A stretch of 64,000 nucleotides of DNA, from contig JAGFNW010000025.1 of assembly GCA_017592665.1 (NCBI GenBank), forward strand, positions 62,001-126,000, in the 5' to 3' direction. Of the stretch, positions 9,263-17,603 are shown piece by piece (position 1 is the stretch's first letter; every line of letters begins with the position of its first letter). Source of the DNA: Streptosporangiaceae bacterium NEAU-GS5. Its GTDB lineage: Bacteria; Actinomycetota; Actinomycetes; Streptosporangiales; Streptosporangiaceae. The position numbers and the translations under genes are program-made. Below the pieces are notes generated by a model. That model was given only the letters and a program-made list of their open reading frames with translations. It was not told the origin of the DNA and did not search any database.

Positions 9263-9763
9263 GCAGCCAATCCTTAACCGCCCAGGTCCTCAGGCATCAC
9301 GCTCGGTCCGCGCTGAGCGCCCCCCATGCGGCGTGGAACCGCAACCCGAACTGCAGCCCACACCGATCTTCGCCCGCGCCGGCGAGCACCCCTGCCCGCC
9401 TGATCGTCCCGTCCGCATGACCAGGCCCCACCTCAGCCACCAACTGACCTCGTCATTCAGAACGAGATCGACGATCATCCGGGAGCCGGAGCGCCCGGAT
9501 AAACAGAATCGCTGTTCTCATGGCGCCGCAAGCGTTTCACCTATATCTTCTGTCTGAGCTCACGCACAGATACCACTTCCCTAGACGCCACCTCCGACGC
9601 GGCGACTCGCTAGGACGCAGCGAGGAATAGGGCAATGAGGTGTTTTTAGCGTGAGTTCTGTCAGTAGAAGCGCTGCAGGACTGTTCGAGCGGTGTCGGAG
9701 ATCGCTCTGTGAACGGTGTTCTGCGGCGCTTTTTGGTTGTTTGAGATAGTGGAAGGGAGGGAG
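9263..9763. other. Gene-free stretch
   Basis: About 500 bp between the broken VOC gene and the small membrane protein. Short open frames on both strands lack ribosome sites and family features. Local A+T content is higher than in the flanks. I see no gene. Confidence 0.5.
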
Positions 9764-9913
9764 ATGGGTATCCCCGAGGAAGTCGGACGGACGGCCCGGT
9801 TCGCAGCCACGAACTGGGGCCGTACCGTCCGCATGTGTCTGCTGCTGATGGCCTTAGCCACAACAGTAAGCACCTTCATCGCAGTGAGGCACCTGCCGCT
9901 CATCGCCTGGTAG
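9764..9913 (+). CDS. Tiny single-pass membrane protein
   Basis: 49 residues: a basic-amphipathic N-terminus (EEVGRTARFAATNWGRTVR) and one membrane helix (MCLLLMALATTVSTFIAV). The ATG follows a strong purine-rich ribosome site (GGAAGGGAGGG). Very short proteins of this type are frequent near XRE regulators and integrated elements of actinomycetes. Role unknown. Confidence 0.55.
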   Translation: MGIPEEVGRTARFAATNWGRTVRMCLLLMALATTVSTFIAVRHLPLIAW

Positions 9914-9931
9914 AGCCCATCCGCGACGTCG

Positions 9932-9969
9932 CGTGCATGCGACGCATTGCGTTGCATGCACGCAACGCA
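9932..9969. repeat. Nested inverted repeats
   Basis: Two overlapping dyads. CGTGCATGCGACGC (9932-9945) pairs with 9949-9962 across three bases, with one mismatch. TGCGTTGC (9948-9955) pairs perfectly with GCAACGCA (9962-9969) across six bases. They lie between the tiny membrane protein and the integrase remnant. They could be an operator, accessory recombinase sites or a terminator-like structure. Confidence 0.6.
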
Positions 9970-10090
9970 CCATTGACGTTAGCGGACCCTTGCGCGCGTT
10001 CGCCGAACCTTCACCGAACCTTCGAGGAACCCGTCGAAGCCTCGAAGCCGTCGAACGCTCGCCGTCGGCCGGGACCGGCCCCGAGGCCGC

Positions 10091-10638
10091 ATGCCCGCCG
10101 GCGGGCGGTGCGTTGCGCCGGGCTACGGCCCCAAGCACTTGGACGCGTTTTATGCCTGGCTGAAGGCGCAGGGCCGCAAACCGAAACACGATCTTGCAGA
10201 TTCACCGCATTCTGTCGCGCGCGTTAAAGCTCGCCGTGCGCCGCGAGCTCATCTCTCGCAAGGCCTGCACCGTGATCGACGAGCCCAACGGAAAGGAGGC
10301 CGAGATTTGAACCGCTCTCCGAAGACGAGGCGCGTGACATCCTTAGCGTAGCCAGGGGCCAGCGGAACGGCACGCGGTGGTCTGTGGCGCTCGCCCTGGG
10401 TCTTCGGCAATCAGAAGCCTGGGCCGCGCTGGAGTACGTCGATCTCCGCACGGGACAACGCCGGGTCTTCTGGCAGATCAGGCACAACGGCCGGTGTCCC
10501 ACGTTCTGCCTGATCGACTGTGCGAGGCACGCGCCATCATGCCCGCCGCGCATCGGCGGCTGCGCCTTCGTTAAGCCCAAGGGCGTAAACCTCGCCGGTG
10601 ACGCGGTCGTGCGGATGGGTCGCGTGCTCTGGGACTGA
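10091..10638 (+). pseudogene. Tyrosine recombinase (phage-type integrase) remnant
   Basis: Integrase pieces occur in different frames. LDAFYAWLKAQG is in one. From about 10189 another reads TILQIHRILSRALKLAVRRE then VIDEPNGKEAEI and stops. The first frame resumes with EPLSEDEARDILSVARG and VALALGLRQSEAWAAL, which is the catalytic-domain start (the GLR of this family). At least two frameshifts are needed, and the C-terminal R-H-R-Y region is missing or scrambled. The remnant points at the adjacent tRNA-Lys, a usual attachment site, so this is probably what remains of an integrated element. Confidence 0.75.
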
Positions 10639-10717
10639 GCAACCAACTGCAACTAGAACTGCAACCCGGCAGGCTCTCAGCGGATCATCGTCGGGGAGTC
10701 TGTCCATTTGAGTGGGG

Positions 10718-10789
10718 TGGGGCGCCAGGGATTCGAACCCTGAACCGACGGATTAAAAGTCCGCAGCTCTGCCATTGAGCTAGCACCCC
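10718..10789 (-). tRNA. tRNA-Lys(TTT)
   Basis: 72 nt. Acceptor GGGGTGC/GCGCCCC, anticodon loop CTTTTAA (TTT), T-arm CAGGG-TTCGAAT-CCCTG, discriminator A. CCA is not encoded. It abuts the integrase remnant and probably served as its attachment site. Confidence 0.95.
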
Positions 10790-11023
10790 TGGCCGATCCG
10801 GCTACTGGCCTGGGCCAACGTCGGATCCGTGCGACCGTACCACGGACGCATCCACACCACAGCCTAGTATCCGTGGCCGCCCGCCGCCGGAAACAGGCGC
10901 GAGCCGGTCGATCTCCACGCGGGCGGCGGGGTGGGGCGGGCGGGTGGGGGGAGACGTGGTTGGAGCGCCGGTCTGTCTTTGTATCAGGACGCGTTTGTCG
11001 GTCGGGCACGGCATCATGTCCTC

Positions 11024-11203
11024 GTGATCCATTCGACCCGGATCGTCGATGACTCGGCCGAGCATGCCGAAGTCCTCGAACTCATCGATCAGGCCCGCCA
11101 GGCGTTGACGCTGCCGGGCCTCGACCCGCTCGTGGCCATCAGGTCGGCGCGGCAGGCCCTGCGCACCGCCGATCAGGCTCTCACGTGGCTGCTGCCGGAA
11201 TGA
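11024..11203 (+). CDS. Small helical protein of unknown function
   Basis: 59 residues from GTG 11024. Predicted largely helical (HAEVLELIDQARQALTL, then AIRSARQALRTADQALTWL) with regular Ala/Leu spacing that could form a coiled coil. No family is recognised. It ends four bases before the convergent acyl-CoA dehydrogenase. Confidence 0.5.
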   Translation: MIHSTRIVDDSAEHAEVLELIDQARQALTLPGLDPLVAIRSARQALRTADQALTWLLPE

Positions 11204-11207
11204 CCCG

Positions 11208-12362
11208 TCAGCGATAGGCCGCGAGTCCCGTAAGGGTCTCCCCTAGAACGAGGGTGTGGATCTCCTGGGTTCCCTCGTAGGTGAGGACGGATTCCAGGTT
11301 GTTCATGTGGCGGATGACCGGATATTCCAAGGTCACGCCGTTGGCGCCGAGCACCGATCGGGCCTGGCGGGCGATGTCGAGCGCGGCTCGCACGTTGGCG
11401 AGCTTGCCGTAGCTCACCTGGTAGGGCTTGAGCTCGCCGGCTTCCTTCAGTTTGCCGAGGTGGAGCGCGGTGAGCCCGGCCTGGCCGAGCGCGACCGCCA
11501 TCCACGCCAGTTTCTCCTGCGTGAGCTGGAACGACCCGATCGGCTTGCCGAACTGGATGCGCGACTTGGCGTAGTCGACGGCGGCCTCGAGGCAGGCCCG
11601 CCCGGCGCCGGTGACGCCCCACAGGATCCCGAAGCGGGCCTCGCTCAGGCAGGACAGCGGCCCTTTCAGGCCTCTGACGTCGAGGGCGGCCGCGGCCGGG
11701 AGCCGTACGTCATCGAAGTAGAGCGACGACGTCACGGACGCGCGCAGGGAGAGCTTCTTGTGGATCTCGACGGCGCTGAAGCCGTTGGAGGCGGTGGGCA
11801 CGACGAAGCCGCGGACGCCGGTGTCGGTCTGGGCCCAGACGACCGCGACGTCGGCGATCGAGCCGTTGGTGATCCACATTTTGGCGCCGTTGAGGATCCA
11901 GTCCCCTGAGGGGTCTTGTTTCGCGTGCGTGCGCATGGACCCGGGGTCGGAGCCGTGGTCGGGCTCGGTCAGCCCGAAGCAGCCGATGACCTCGCCCGCG
12001 GACATCCGCGGGAGCCACTCGTCCTTCTGCTCGGCCGTGCCGTACTTCCAGATGGGGTACATCGCGAGCGAGCCTTGCACGGACACGAACGACCGCAGGC
12101 CGGAGTCGCCGGCTTCGAGTTCGCGGCAGGCCAGGCCGTAGGAGATGGCGTCGAGGCCGGCGCAGCCGTAGCCGGTGAGGTGCATGCCGAGCATGCCGAG
12201 GGAGCCGAGCTCGGGGGCGAGCTCGCGGGCGGGAAAGGTGCCGTCCTCGAACCATGAGCCGACCTCCGGCAGCACCCGGGAGGCGACGAACTCCTGGGCG
12301 GTGTCCCTGACGAGGCGCTGGTCCGGGGTGAGTTGGGCGTCGAGGTCCAGCAGGTCAATCAT
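11208..12362 (-). CDS. gcdH: Acyl-CoA dehydrogenase, glutaryl-CoA dehydrogenase-like
   Basis: 384 residues from ATG 12362. FAD-binding middle-domain motif CFGLTEPDHGSDPGSM and the C-terminal YEGTQEIHTLVLGETLTG, whose Glu in YEGT is the catalytic base position of glutaryl-CoA dehydrogenase. The N-terminal helix (LTPDQRLVRDTAQEFV) and GSLAMYPIWKYGTAEQKDEW also fit that subgroup. It would oxidise and decarboxylate glutaryl-CoA to crotonyl-CoA in lysine/tryptophan breakdown, passing electrons to ETF. No other pathway gene is adjacent. Confidence 0.85.
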   Translation of the reverse strand: MIDLLDLDAQLTPDQRLVRDTAQEFVASRVLPEVGSWFEDGTFPARELAPELGSLGMLGMHLTGYGCAGLDAISYGLACRELEAGDSGLRSFVSVQGSLAMYPIWKYGTAEQKDEWLPRMSAGEVIGCFGLTEPDHGSDPGSMRTHAKQDPSGDWILNGAKMWITNGSIADVAVVWAQTDTGVRGFVVPTASNGFSAVEIHKKLSLRASVTSSLYFDDVRLPAAAALDVRGLKGPLSCLSEARFGILWGVTGAGRACLEAAVDYAKSRIQFGKPIGSFQLTQEKLAWMAVALGQAGLTALHLGKLKEAGELKPYQVSYGKLANVRAALDIARQARSVLGANGVTLEYPVIRHMNNLESVLTYEGTQEIHTLVLGETLTGLAAYR

Positions 12363-12447
12363 GGCCACAGCGTATCCGGGGCGCATAAGGGTCAGGCCAG
12401 GGGGAATCCCGATGTGCTTACCGCCACAAAAGGGGCAATCTGATGGC

Positions 12448-12834
12448 ATGAACGAGATGAACTCCAACGGTTCCGTCAAGCAGCTCCGTCGCACCAAGGA
12501 CGGCCGGATCGTCGGTGGCGTGTGCTCCGGCGTCGGCGACTACCTGGGCGTAGACCCCAACATCCTGCGCGTCGCGCTGGCCGTGGCCACGCTCTTCGGC
12601 GGGTTCGGCGTCGGCGTGTACGCCGTCGCGTGGCTCCTGGTCCCCGAGGAGGGGAGCCAGACGTCGATCGTGCAGGACCTGATCAGCAAGAACAAGGACA
12701 ACCCGACCGTCCAGGACATCAAGACGCGGTCGCAGGAGGCGTGGGCCAAGGCCACGCACTCGCAGTCCTCCTACAGCGCGCCGGGTTCCTACACCCCGCC
12801 GGCCCGCCCCACCGACGACGACACCGCCGTCTGA
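12448..12834 (+). CDS. PspC-domain membrane protein
   Basis: 128 residues. A PspC domain spans residues 8-65: KQLRRTKDGRIVGGVCSGVG, then VDPNILRVALAVATLFGG and the membrane helix YAVAWLLVPE. A polar Ser/Pro-rich tail follows. PspC proteins act in envelope-stress sensing or anti-sigma-like roles in other bacteria, but no psp partner is nearby. It is divergent from the acyl-CoA dehydrogenase (85-bp gap) and convergent with the MFS gene (5-bp gap). Confidence 0.85.
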   Translation: MNEMNSNGSVKQLRRTKDGRIVGGVCSGVGDYLGVDPNILRVALAVATLFGGFGVGVYAVAWLLVPEEGSQTSIVQDLISKNKDNPTVQDIKTRSQEAWAKATHSQSSYSAPGSYTPPARPTDDDTAV

Positions 12835-12839
12835 CCCCG

Positions 12840-14126
12840 TCAGGCGTGGACCTTGGTGACGATCTCCGTACGGGACTCGGTCCAGACCATGGCCAGCACG
12901 GCCGCGACGGACAGCCCGGCCGCACCGGCCAGGGCGACCACCGGCTCTGGACCGAGCTCCTGCGCGAGCGCCCCGCCCACCAGGATCCCCACCCCCTGCA
13001 CGGCCAGCAGCCCCGACTGGACCAGCCCGAACGCCTGACCACGCCGCTCCGGCGGCACACACTGGACGAACGCGGCGTTGGCCGCCAGCTGGTAGGCGCC
13101 GCCTATCCCCGACAGGACCCACAGGATCAGCACCACGTGGAGCGGCGGTCGCATCGCGCAGACGATCAGCGGCGCGCAGGTGAGCATCGCCATCCAGCCC
13201 ATCACGCGCAATCGCCTGGTGGGCGTGACATACCGCCCGAACACGAACGCGCCGAGGACCGTGCCGGTCGGCATGGCCGCCATCAGCAACCCGGTGGCCA
13301 CCGGCACCGGCACGAGGCCACCGTCGTCCAACCCGGCCGCGTACGGGACGGCAAGGCCCTCGGGCAGCACATAGAACCCGCACAGCCAGGCGAACAGCAC
13401 GAGCGTTCGCAGCCGCCGGTCACCGAAAACGAGCCGCCCACCCGCCCGCATCATCGCCCACACGGATGACGTGTCCGACCCGGCGGCCACCGGAGCCACG
13501 CGCCGCCGTACGCCCGCCACCAACGTGAGCGCGGACGCGAGGAACGTGGCTGCGTCGAGGGCGAGCGCGCGATAGGGCCCGAGACCCGCGATGAGGGCGC
13601 CGCCGGCCGCGAAGCCGAGCATCTGGACCGCCTGGTTCGTCATGTTCTGCAGCGCGGATCCCGTCACATAGCGGTCGCCTTCGAGCACTTCGGGCAGCAG
13701 CGCGGCGCGGGCCGCGGAGAACGGCGCGCCCAGCAGGACCACGCAGAAGACCAGCACGCACAGCACGGGAAACGGCATTCCAGGCACCGCCATCAGGGCG
13801 ACGAGCATGGCCCGCGCCACGTCGCACAGCAGCATGACGCGGCGCCGCGGATATCGGTCGGCGAGCCCGGCAAGCAGCGGTCCGCCGACGATGGGCGGCA
13901 GATAGGTCAGTGCGTATACGGCGGCCGTGGCCAGCGGCGATCCGGTGCGGTTGTAGACGAGGACGGCGAGCGCCACCTGCGCGAGCTGGTCTCCGAGCAG
14001 CGACATGCCCTGCGCGAGCCACACCGCACGGAACTCGCCGATCGCGATCACTTCACCGTAGGTCGCCTGATCCTCGTGCGCGCGACGGTGTCTCCCGGGC
14101 AGCCGGCTGGGTTTGGTGGCCGCCAT
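12840..14126 (-). CDS. MFS transporter (EntS/MFS_3-like exporter)
   Basis: 428 residues with about 12 membrane helices. The N-terminal FRAVWLAQGMSLLGDQLAQ and the loop GLADRYPRRRVMLLCD are typical of the EntS/tetronasin-type exporter group. ATG 14126 follows GGGGTGAG and is preferred to the start 33 bases upstream. Drug or metabolite efflux is likely; the substrate is unknown. Confidence 0.85.
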   Translation of the reverse strand: MAATKPSRLPGRHRRAHEDQATYGEVIAIGEFRAVWLAQGMSLLGDQLAQVALAVLVYNRTGSPLATAAVYALTYLPPIVGGPLLAGLADRYPRRRVMLLCDVARAMLVALMAVPGMPFPVLCVLVFCVVLLGAPFSAARAALLPEVLEGDRYVTGSALQNMTNQAVQMLGFAAGGALIAGLGPYRALALDAATFLASALTLVAGVRRRVAPVAAGSDTSSVWAMMRAGGRLVFGDRRLRTLVLFAWLCGFYVLPEGLAVPYAAGLDDGGLVPVPVATGLLMAAMPTGTVLGAFVFGRYVTPTRRLRVMGWMAMLTCAPLIVCAMRPPLHVVLILWVLSGIGGAYQLAANAAFVQCVPPERRGQAFGLVQSGLLAVQGVGILVGGALAQELGPEPVVALAGAAGLSVAAVLAMVWTESRTEIVTKVHA

Positions 14127-14201
14127 CTCACCCCGTTGGGCCTCGCGGACAGAACACACTCACTGACAGAACGTGTCGAGTATGTCACCTACGGTGCCCG
14201 G

Positions 14202-14537
14202 CTACCACCCGAGTTCGTGTAGTCGCTTGTCGTCGATGCCGAAATGGTGGGCGATCTCATGGACGACGGTGATCTGCACTTCCTCGATCACCTCGTCGTC
14301 GGTCTCACAAATGGCCAGGGTCGGATTCATGTAGATCTCGATGCGGTCGGGCAGAACCCCCGAATACCACCCACCACGCTCGGTCAGCGGCACACCGGTG
14401 TAGAGGCCGAGCAATCCGGGCTCGGGGGGGTCGTCTTCGACCACCACGACCACGTTGTCCATCAGCTTGGCAAGCTCGGGCGGAATCGTATCCAACGCCT
14501 CGCCGACCAATTCTTCGAACCTCTCACGCGAGAACAC
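14202..14537 (-). CDS. Zincin-like metallopeptidase family protein
   Basis: About 111 residues with the HExxH motif HEIAHHFGIDD near the C-terminus, and VVVVVEDDPP and DRIEIYMNP upstream, which fit the small actinobacterial zincin-like family (former DUF1025 type). The start is uncertain: I chose GTG 14537 because SRERFEELVGEAL is where such proteins begin, but the frame stays open to TTG 14579. It is divergent from the metallophosphoesterase. Proteolytic activity is not established for this family. Confidence 0.75.
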   Translation of the reverse strand: MFSRERFEELVGEALDTIPPELAKLMDNVVVVVEDDPPEPGLLGLYTGVPLTERGGWYSGVLPDRIEIYMNPTLAICETDDEVIEEVQITVVHEIAHHFGIDDKRLHELGW

Positions 14538-14557
14538 CTTTCCATCATGGGGTAGAC

Positions 14558-16192
14558 ATGAAGGGCATGCGGGTCTCAACTTGGGGGGAGACCGCCCGGC
14601 GCCTTGCTAGAGGGCGCGCCGCGCGGATCCTGGCGATCACCGTGGCGGCCGTGGCCGGCGCGTGGCTCGGCCTTGCCATCGGCGCGTCCGTGCAGACCGC
14701 CGTCGGCCCCGCAGACATCGGCATGACCCTGCGTCCTTCCTGGTCGGGCGAGACCGTGGTCGACGTCCGCCCGCTCGGCACTCTCCGTTTCGCCAGTCAT
14801 TCAGGTCCTGTACGGCTCGGCCTGAGCATCGACGCCGTGCACCCGGAAGAGGCCCAGGAGATCCTCAACAACCCGCGCTGGGCCGACCGGCTACCGGAGA
14901 CGATCGAGGCCGACCTGCAGGACGGCCTGCGGCAACTGATCATCCGGGCGGCCATCTTCGCGCTGGGCGGCGGCCTGGTGGTCGGGCTGGTCGTGTTCCG
15001 GCGGATCACGCTGGCGGCCGTGACCAGCGGGGCGGCGCTGCTGTCGGTCGTGGTCGTGGCGGGAGTCTCGGTGCTGACGTTCAATCCGCGATCGATCTCC
15101 GAGCCGCGCTACACGGGTCTGCTGACCGGCATTCCGTCGCTGGTGGGCAGCGCGCAGTCCATCGTGACCCGGTTCGACGAGTATCGCGGGCAGCTGGCCA
15201 AGCTGGTCACGAACGTGTCCAAGCTGTACGAGACGGGCGCCACGCTTCCCGTCTACGACCCCGACCCCTCGACCATCCGGGTCCTGCACGTATCCGACCT
15301 GCACATCAACCCGGTCGGATGGAACGTGATCCACTCACTGATCGATCAATTCAAGATCAACCTGGTCATCGACACGGGCGACATCAGCGACCACGGCACG
15401 AAGGCGGAGAACAAGTTCGTCGAGGAGATCGGACGCCTGGGCGTGCCATACGTGTTCGTACGCGGCAATCACGACTCGCTGGCGACGCAGCGGGCGGTCG
15501 CCAAGCAGAAGAACGCCATCGTCCTCGATGGGCAGGCGGCCACGGTCAAGGGCCTGCACATCTACGGCTTGGGCGACCCCCGGTTCACACCGGACAAGGC
15601 CGTGCAGGTCGCCTCGGACGACAAGGCCCTGGCGGCCCTCGGCCAGGCGAACGCGGCGAAGATCTCCCCGCCCGAGTGGCCGCGCTCGACCTCCACCTCC
15701 GCGCCCGACAAGATCGCGACCGACATCGTCGCCGTCCACGACCCCACGGTCGGCCGGGCCTTCTCGGGGTCGGTCGCCCTTGTCCTCGCAGGTCACGTAC
15801 ACCAGCGCTCGACCGAGCTGATGCCGACCGGGACACGCGTGATGATCCAGGGCTCGACCGGCGGGGCCGGCCTACGCGGGCTCGAGCACGACGAGCCGAC
15901 CCCGCTCATGGCCTCGGTTCTTTACTTCAACAAGGACGACCACCGGCTCCAGGCCTGGGACGACATCACCGTGGGCGGACTCGGCGAACAGTGGGTGCAG
16001 GCCCAGCGTTATATCGAGCCCGACCCCGGCCGTACAATCTTCCCAGCGCCTGCGACGACCCCGACGCCATCGGTGTCCGTCACGGGCTCGCCGAGTCCGG
16101 CTGGAAGCGCCGCTTTGGCATCGGGGCCAAACGTCCCCTATGCTTCAGAGGTCTCCGACGGAAGGCGGCATGGCCCAGTGCCTCGGCACTGA
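14558..16192 (+). CDS. Membrane-anchored metallophosphoesterase
   Basis: 544 residues. Helices near residues 24-45, 130-150 and 155-180 are followed by a calcineurin-like phosphoesterase domain: DLHINP, DTGDISDHG, GNHDS and GHVHQRS supply the two-metal site. A Thr/Pro/Ser-rich tail ends the protein. A second start at ATG 14567 is possible. The stop codon (16190-16192) is immediately followed by the first base of a tRNA-Glu. Substrate unknown. Confidence 0.88.
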   Translation: MKGMRVSTWGETARRLARGRAARILAITVAAVAGAWLGLAIGASVQTAVGPADIGMTLRPSWSGETVVDVRPLGTLRFASHSGPVRLGLSIDAVHPEEAQEILNNPRWADRLPETIEADLQDGLRQLIIRAAIFALGGGLVVGLVVFRRITLAAVTSGAALLSVVVVAGVSVLTFNPRSISEPRYTGLLTGIPSLVGSAQSIVTRFDEYRGQLAKLVTNVSKLYETGATLPVYDPDPSTIRVLHVSDLHINPVGWNVIHSLIDQFKINLVIDTGDISDHGTKAENKFVEEIGRLGVPYVFVRGNHDSLATQRAVAKQKNAIVLDGQAATVKGLHIYGLGDPRFTPDKAVQVASDDKALAALGQANAAKISPPEWPRSTSTSAPDKIATDIVAVHDPTVGRAFSGSVALVLAGHVHQRSTELMPTGTRVMIQGSTGGAGLRGLEHDEPTPLMASVLYFNKDDHRLQAWDDITVGGLGEQWVQAQRYIEPDPGRTIFPAPATTPTPSVSVTGSPSPAGSAALASGPNVPYASEVSDGRRHGPVPRH

Positions 16193-16265
16193 GCCCCCAT
16201 CGTCTAGCGGCCTAGGACACCGCCCTTTCAAGGCGGCGGCACGGGTTCGAATCCCGTTGGGGGCA
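16193..16265 (+). tRNA. tRNA-Glu(TTC)
   Basis: 73 nt. Acceptor GCCCCCA/TGGGGGC, anticodon loop CTTTCAA (TTC), T-arm ACGGG-TTCGAAT-CCCGT, discriminator A. It begins directly after the stop of the upstream protein gene. Confidence 0.96.
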
Positions 16266-16335
16266 CTTGGTTAACCAGGGTAAATGAAGGTCGAAGCCCT
16301 TCGAAGAACTGGTAAGCTAAGCCGAGCAAGGTCAA

Positions 16336-16410
16336 GGTCCTGTAGAGCAGCTTGGAGTGCTCGCCACCCTGTCAAGGTGGAGGTCGCGGGTTCAAGTCCC
16401 GTCAGGACCG
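16336..16410 (+). tRNA. tRNA-Asp(GTC)
   Basis: 75 nt. Acceptor GGTCCTG/CAGGACC, anticodon loop CTGTCAA (GTC), T-arm GCGGG-TTCAAGT-CCCGT, discriminator G. Confidence 0.96.
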
Positions 16411-16415
16411 CGCAA

Positions 16416-16492
16416 GGTCAGGTAGCTCAGTTGGTACGAGCGACCGCCTGAAAAGCGGTAGGTCGGCAGTTCGACCCTGCCCCTGACCACCA
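16416..16492 (+). tRNA. tRNA-Phe(GAA), CCA encoded
   Basis: Acceptor GGTCAGG/CCTGACC, anticodon loop CTGAAAA (GAA). The discriminator A at 16489 is followed by an encoded CCA (16490-16492), unlike its two neighbours. Third of the Glu-Asp-Phe cluster common in actinobacteria. Confidence 0.95.
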
Positions 16493-16510
16493 CTTATAAA
16501 TACTCAAAAT

Positions 16511-16540
16511 GCCCCGGACGCCATGCGTCGCGGGGCTTTT
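16511..16540 (+). terminator. Rho-independent terminator of the tRNA cluster
   Basis: GCCCCG-GACGC, loop CAT, GCGTC-(G)-CGGGGC, then TTTT. The stem is about 11 bp with one bulged G. Confidence 0.85.
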
Positions 16541-16847
16541 GATTTCCCGGCGACCGCAACGTCCTGCAAGCTCGCGGAACGTCTTGTGGCTCGGGTTGTG
16601 TGGCTGCGGCGCCGCCGAGTTGCCACCCAGATCGGGCCGAGACGTCGTCGTTGCCGTCGCCGGCCAGGCCTAGCGCGGCGAAGCAGGCGATGGGCCCCGC
16701 TCGACCGGTGGCGTCAGCGGCGCTGGCCGACCTTCCGACGGGGTCAGTGACGGTCTGCCGGCGGGAGGCGGCCTAGACGTCGTCGGCGTGGCCGTAGCCG
16801 ATGAGTCGGTGGTGGCGAGCGCCACTGGCGTGACGGGTGGCTCGGGG
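16541..16847. other. Gene-free stretch after the tRNA terminator
   Basis: About 300 bp of GC-rich sequence. The only open frame gives an Arg-rich peptide with no ribosome site. No gene, repeat or RNA recognised. Confidence 0.5.
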
Positions 16848-17420
16848 TCAGTTCTGGTTCAGCGCGTAGCCGCCTGAGCCGAGGATGGAATGGGAAAAGC
16901 CACCGCCCTGGAAAGCGCAGTAGCCACCGGTCCCGTTGAGGAAATACCACAGGCCATCGCACTGCCGGCACCACGCCCAGCCGTCTTGGTCGCTCGTCGT
17001 GAGCCCTTGGACGACCCGATAATTCCGGCTGCCTGCGCTCGTGTGGCCCCCCGCGCCGTTGATCGTGCAGTAGCCGCGGTCGCCGTTGCCTGCGAACCAC
17101 AGGGCCTGGCAGTACGCGCACCAACGCCATCCGCTCTGCCCGCCGTCGTTGCTGCGTTCGTCGTTCACGACGTATCTTCCGCTCCCCGTGCTGTTGTGCA
17201 ACCAGCCTGGGCCTTTCGGGCATCGCACCTGGAAGCCGTTGCCGGGCCACCACAGGGACTGGCATTGGTTGCACCAGAGCCACCCTGACTGGCTGGCGGA
17301 GGCCGGCGTGGCCGTGGTCACCGACAGGGCGGCGGTGGTGAGAATGACGGCGCCCGACGCACCGGCGCCCAGCAGTGCCCGGCGGGACAGTCCCGTCCGT
17401 TGGTTCGACTCGTTCGACAT
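16848..17420 (-). CDS. Tat-secreted protein with three WCxxC repeats
   Basis: 190 residues from ATG 17420 (GGGGAGAGCC upstream). A twin-arginine signal (LSRRALLGAGASGAVILTT) ends near ATPASAS. The mature protein is three ~45-residue repeats: WLWCNQCQSLWWPGN, WRWCAYCQALWFAGN and WAWCRQCDGLWYFLN, each followed by a single Cys and a G-rich GxxxS/GSGxY segment. Three Cys per repeat could bind metal or form disulfides. I recognise the repeat style from actinomycete secreted proteins but know no function. Confidence 0.8.
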   Translation of the reverse strand: MSNESNQRTGLSRRALLGAGASGAVILTTAALSVTTATPASASQSGWLWCNQCQSLWWPGNGFQVRCPKGPGWLHNSTGSGRYVVNDERSNDGGQSGWRWCAYCQALWFAGNGDRGYCTINGAGGHTSAGSRNYRVVQGLTTSDQDGWAWCRQCDGLWYFLNGTGGYCAFQGGGFSHSILGSGGYALNQN

Positions 17421-17603
17421 GGCTCTCCCCTTTGGATCCGCGGCGCCTGTCGCCCCCGCACAGGATCCGCCCGCCCGGCCCCGCGGCTCGGGCTGCACAT
17501 ATAGCGCGCGTTCCATTCCGTTCCGCCCTGGGTTCGCGATGGGGTCGGTAAAGATCCTTTCGGGGCGGGCTTCCGCCGCTCTGGTCAGGGAAGATCGCAT
17601 CGC

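Noticed and set aside
9333-9557. 74-codon open frame
   Set aside because: No ribosome site and no coding character, in a decayed region.
16523-16750. 75-codon Arg-rich frame after the tRNA-Phe
   Set aside because: Begins inside the terminator hairpin and has no ribosome site.
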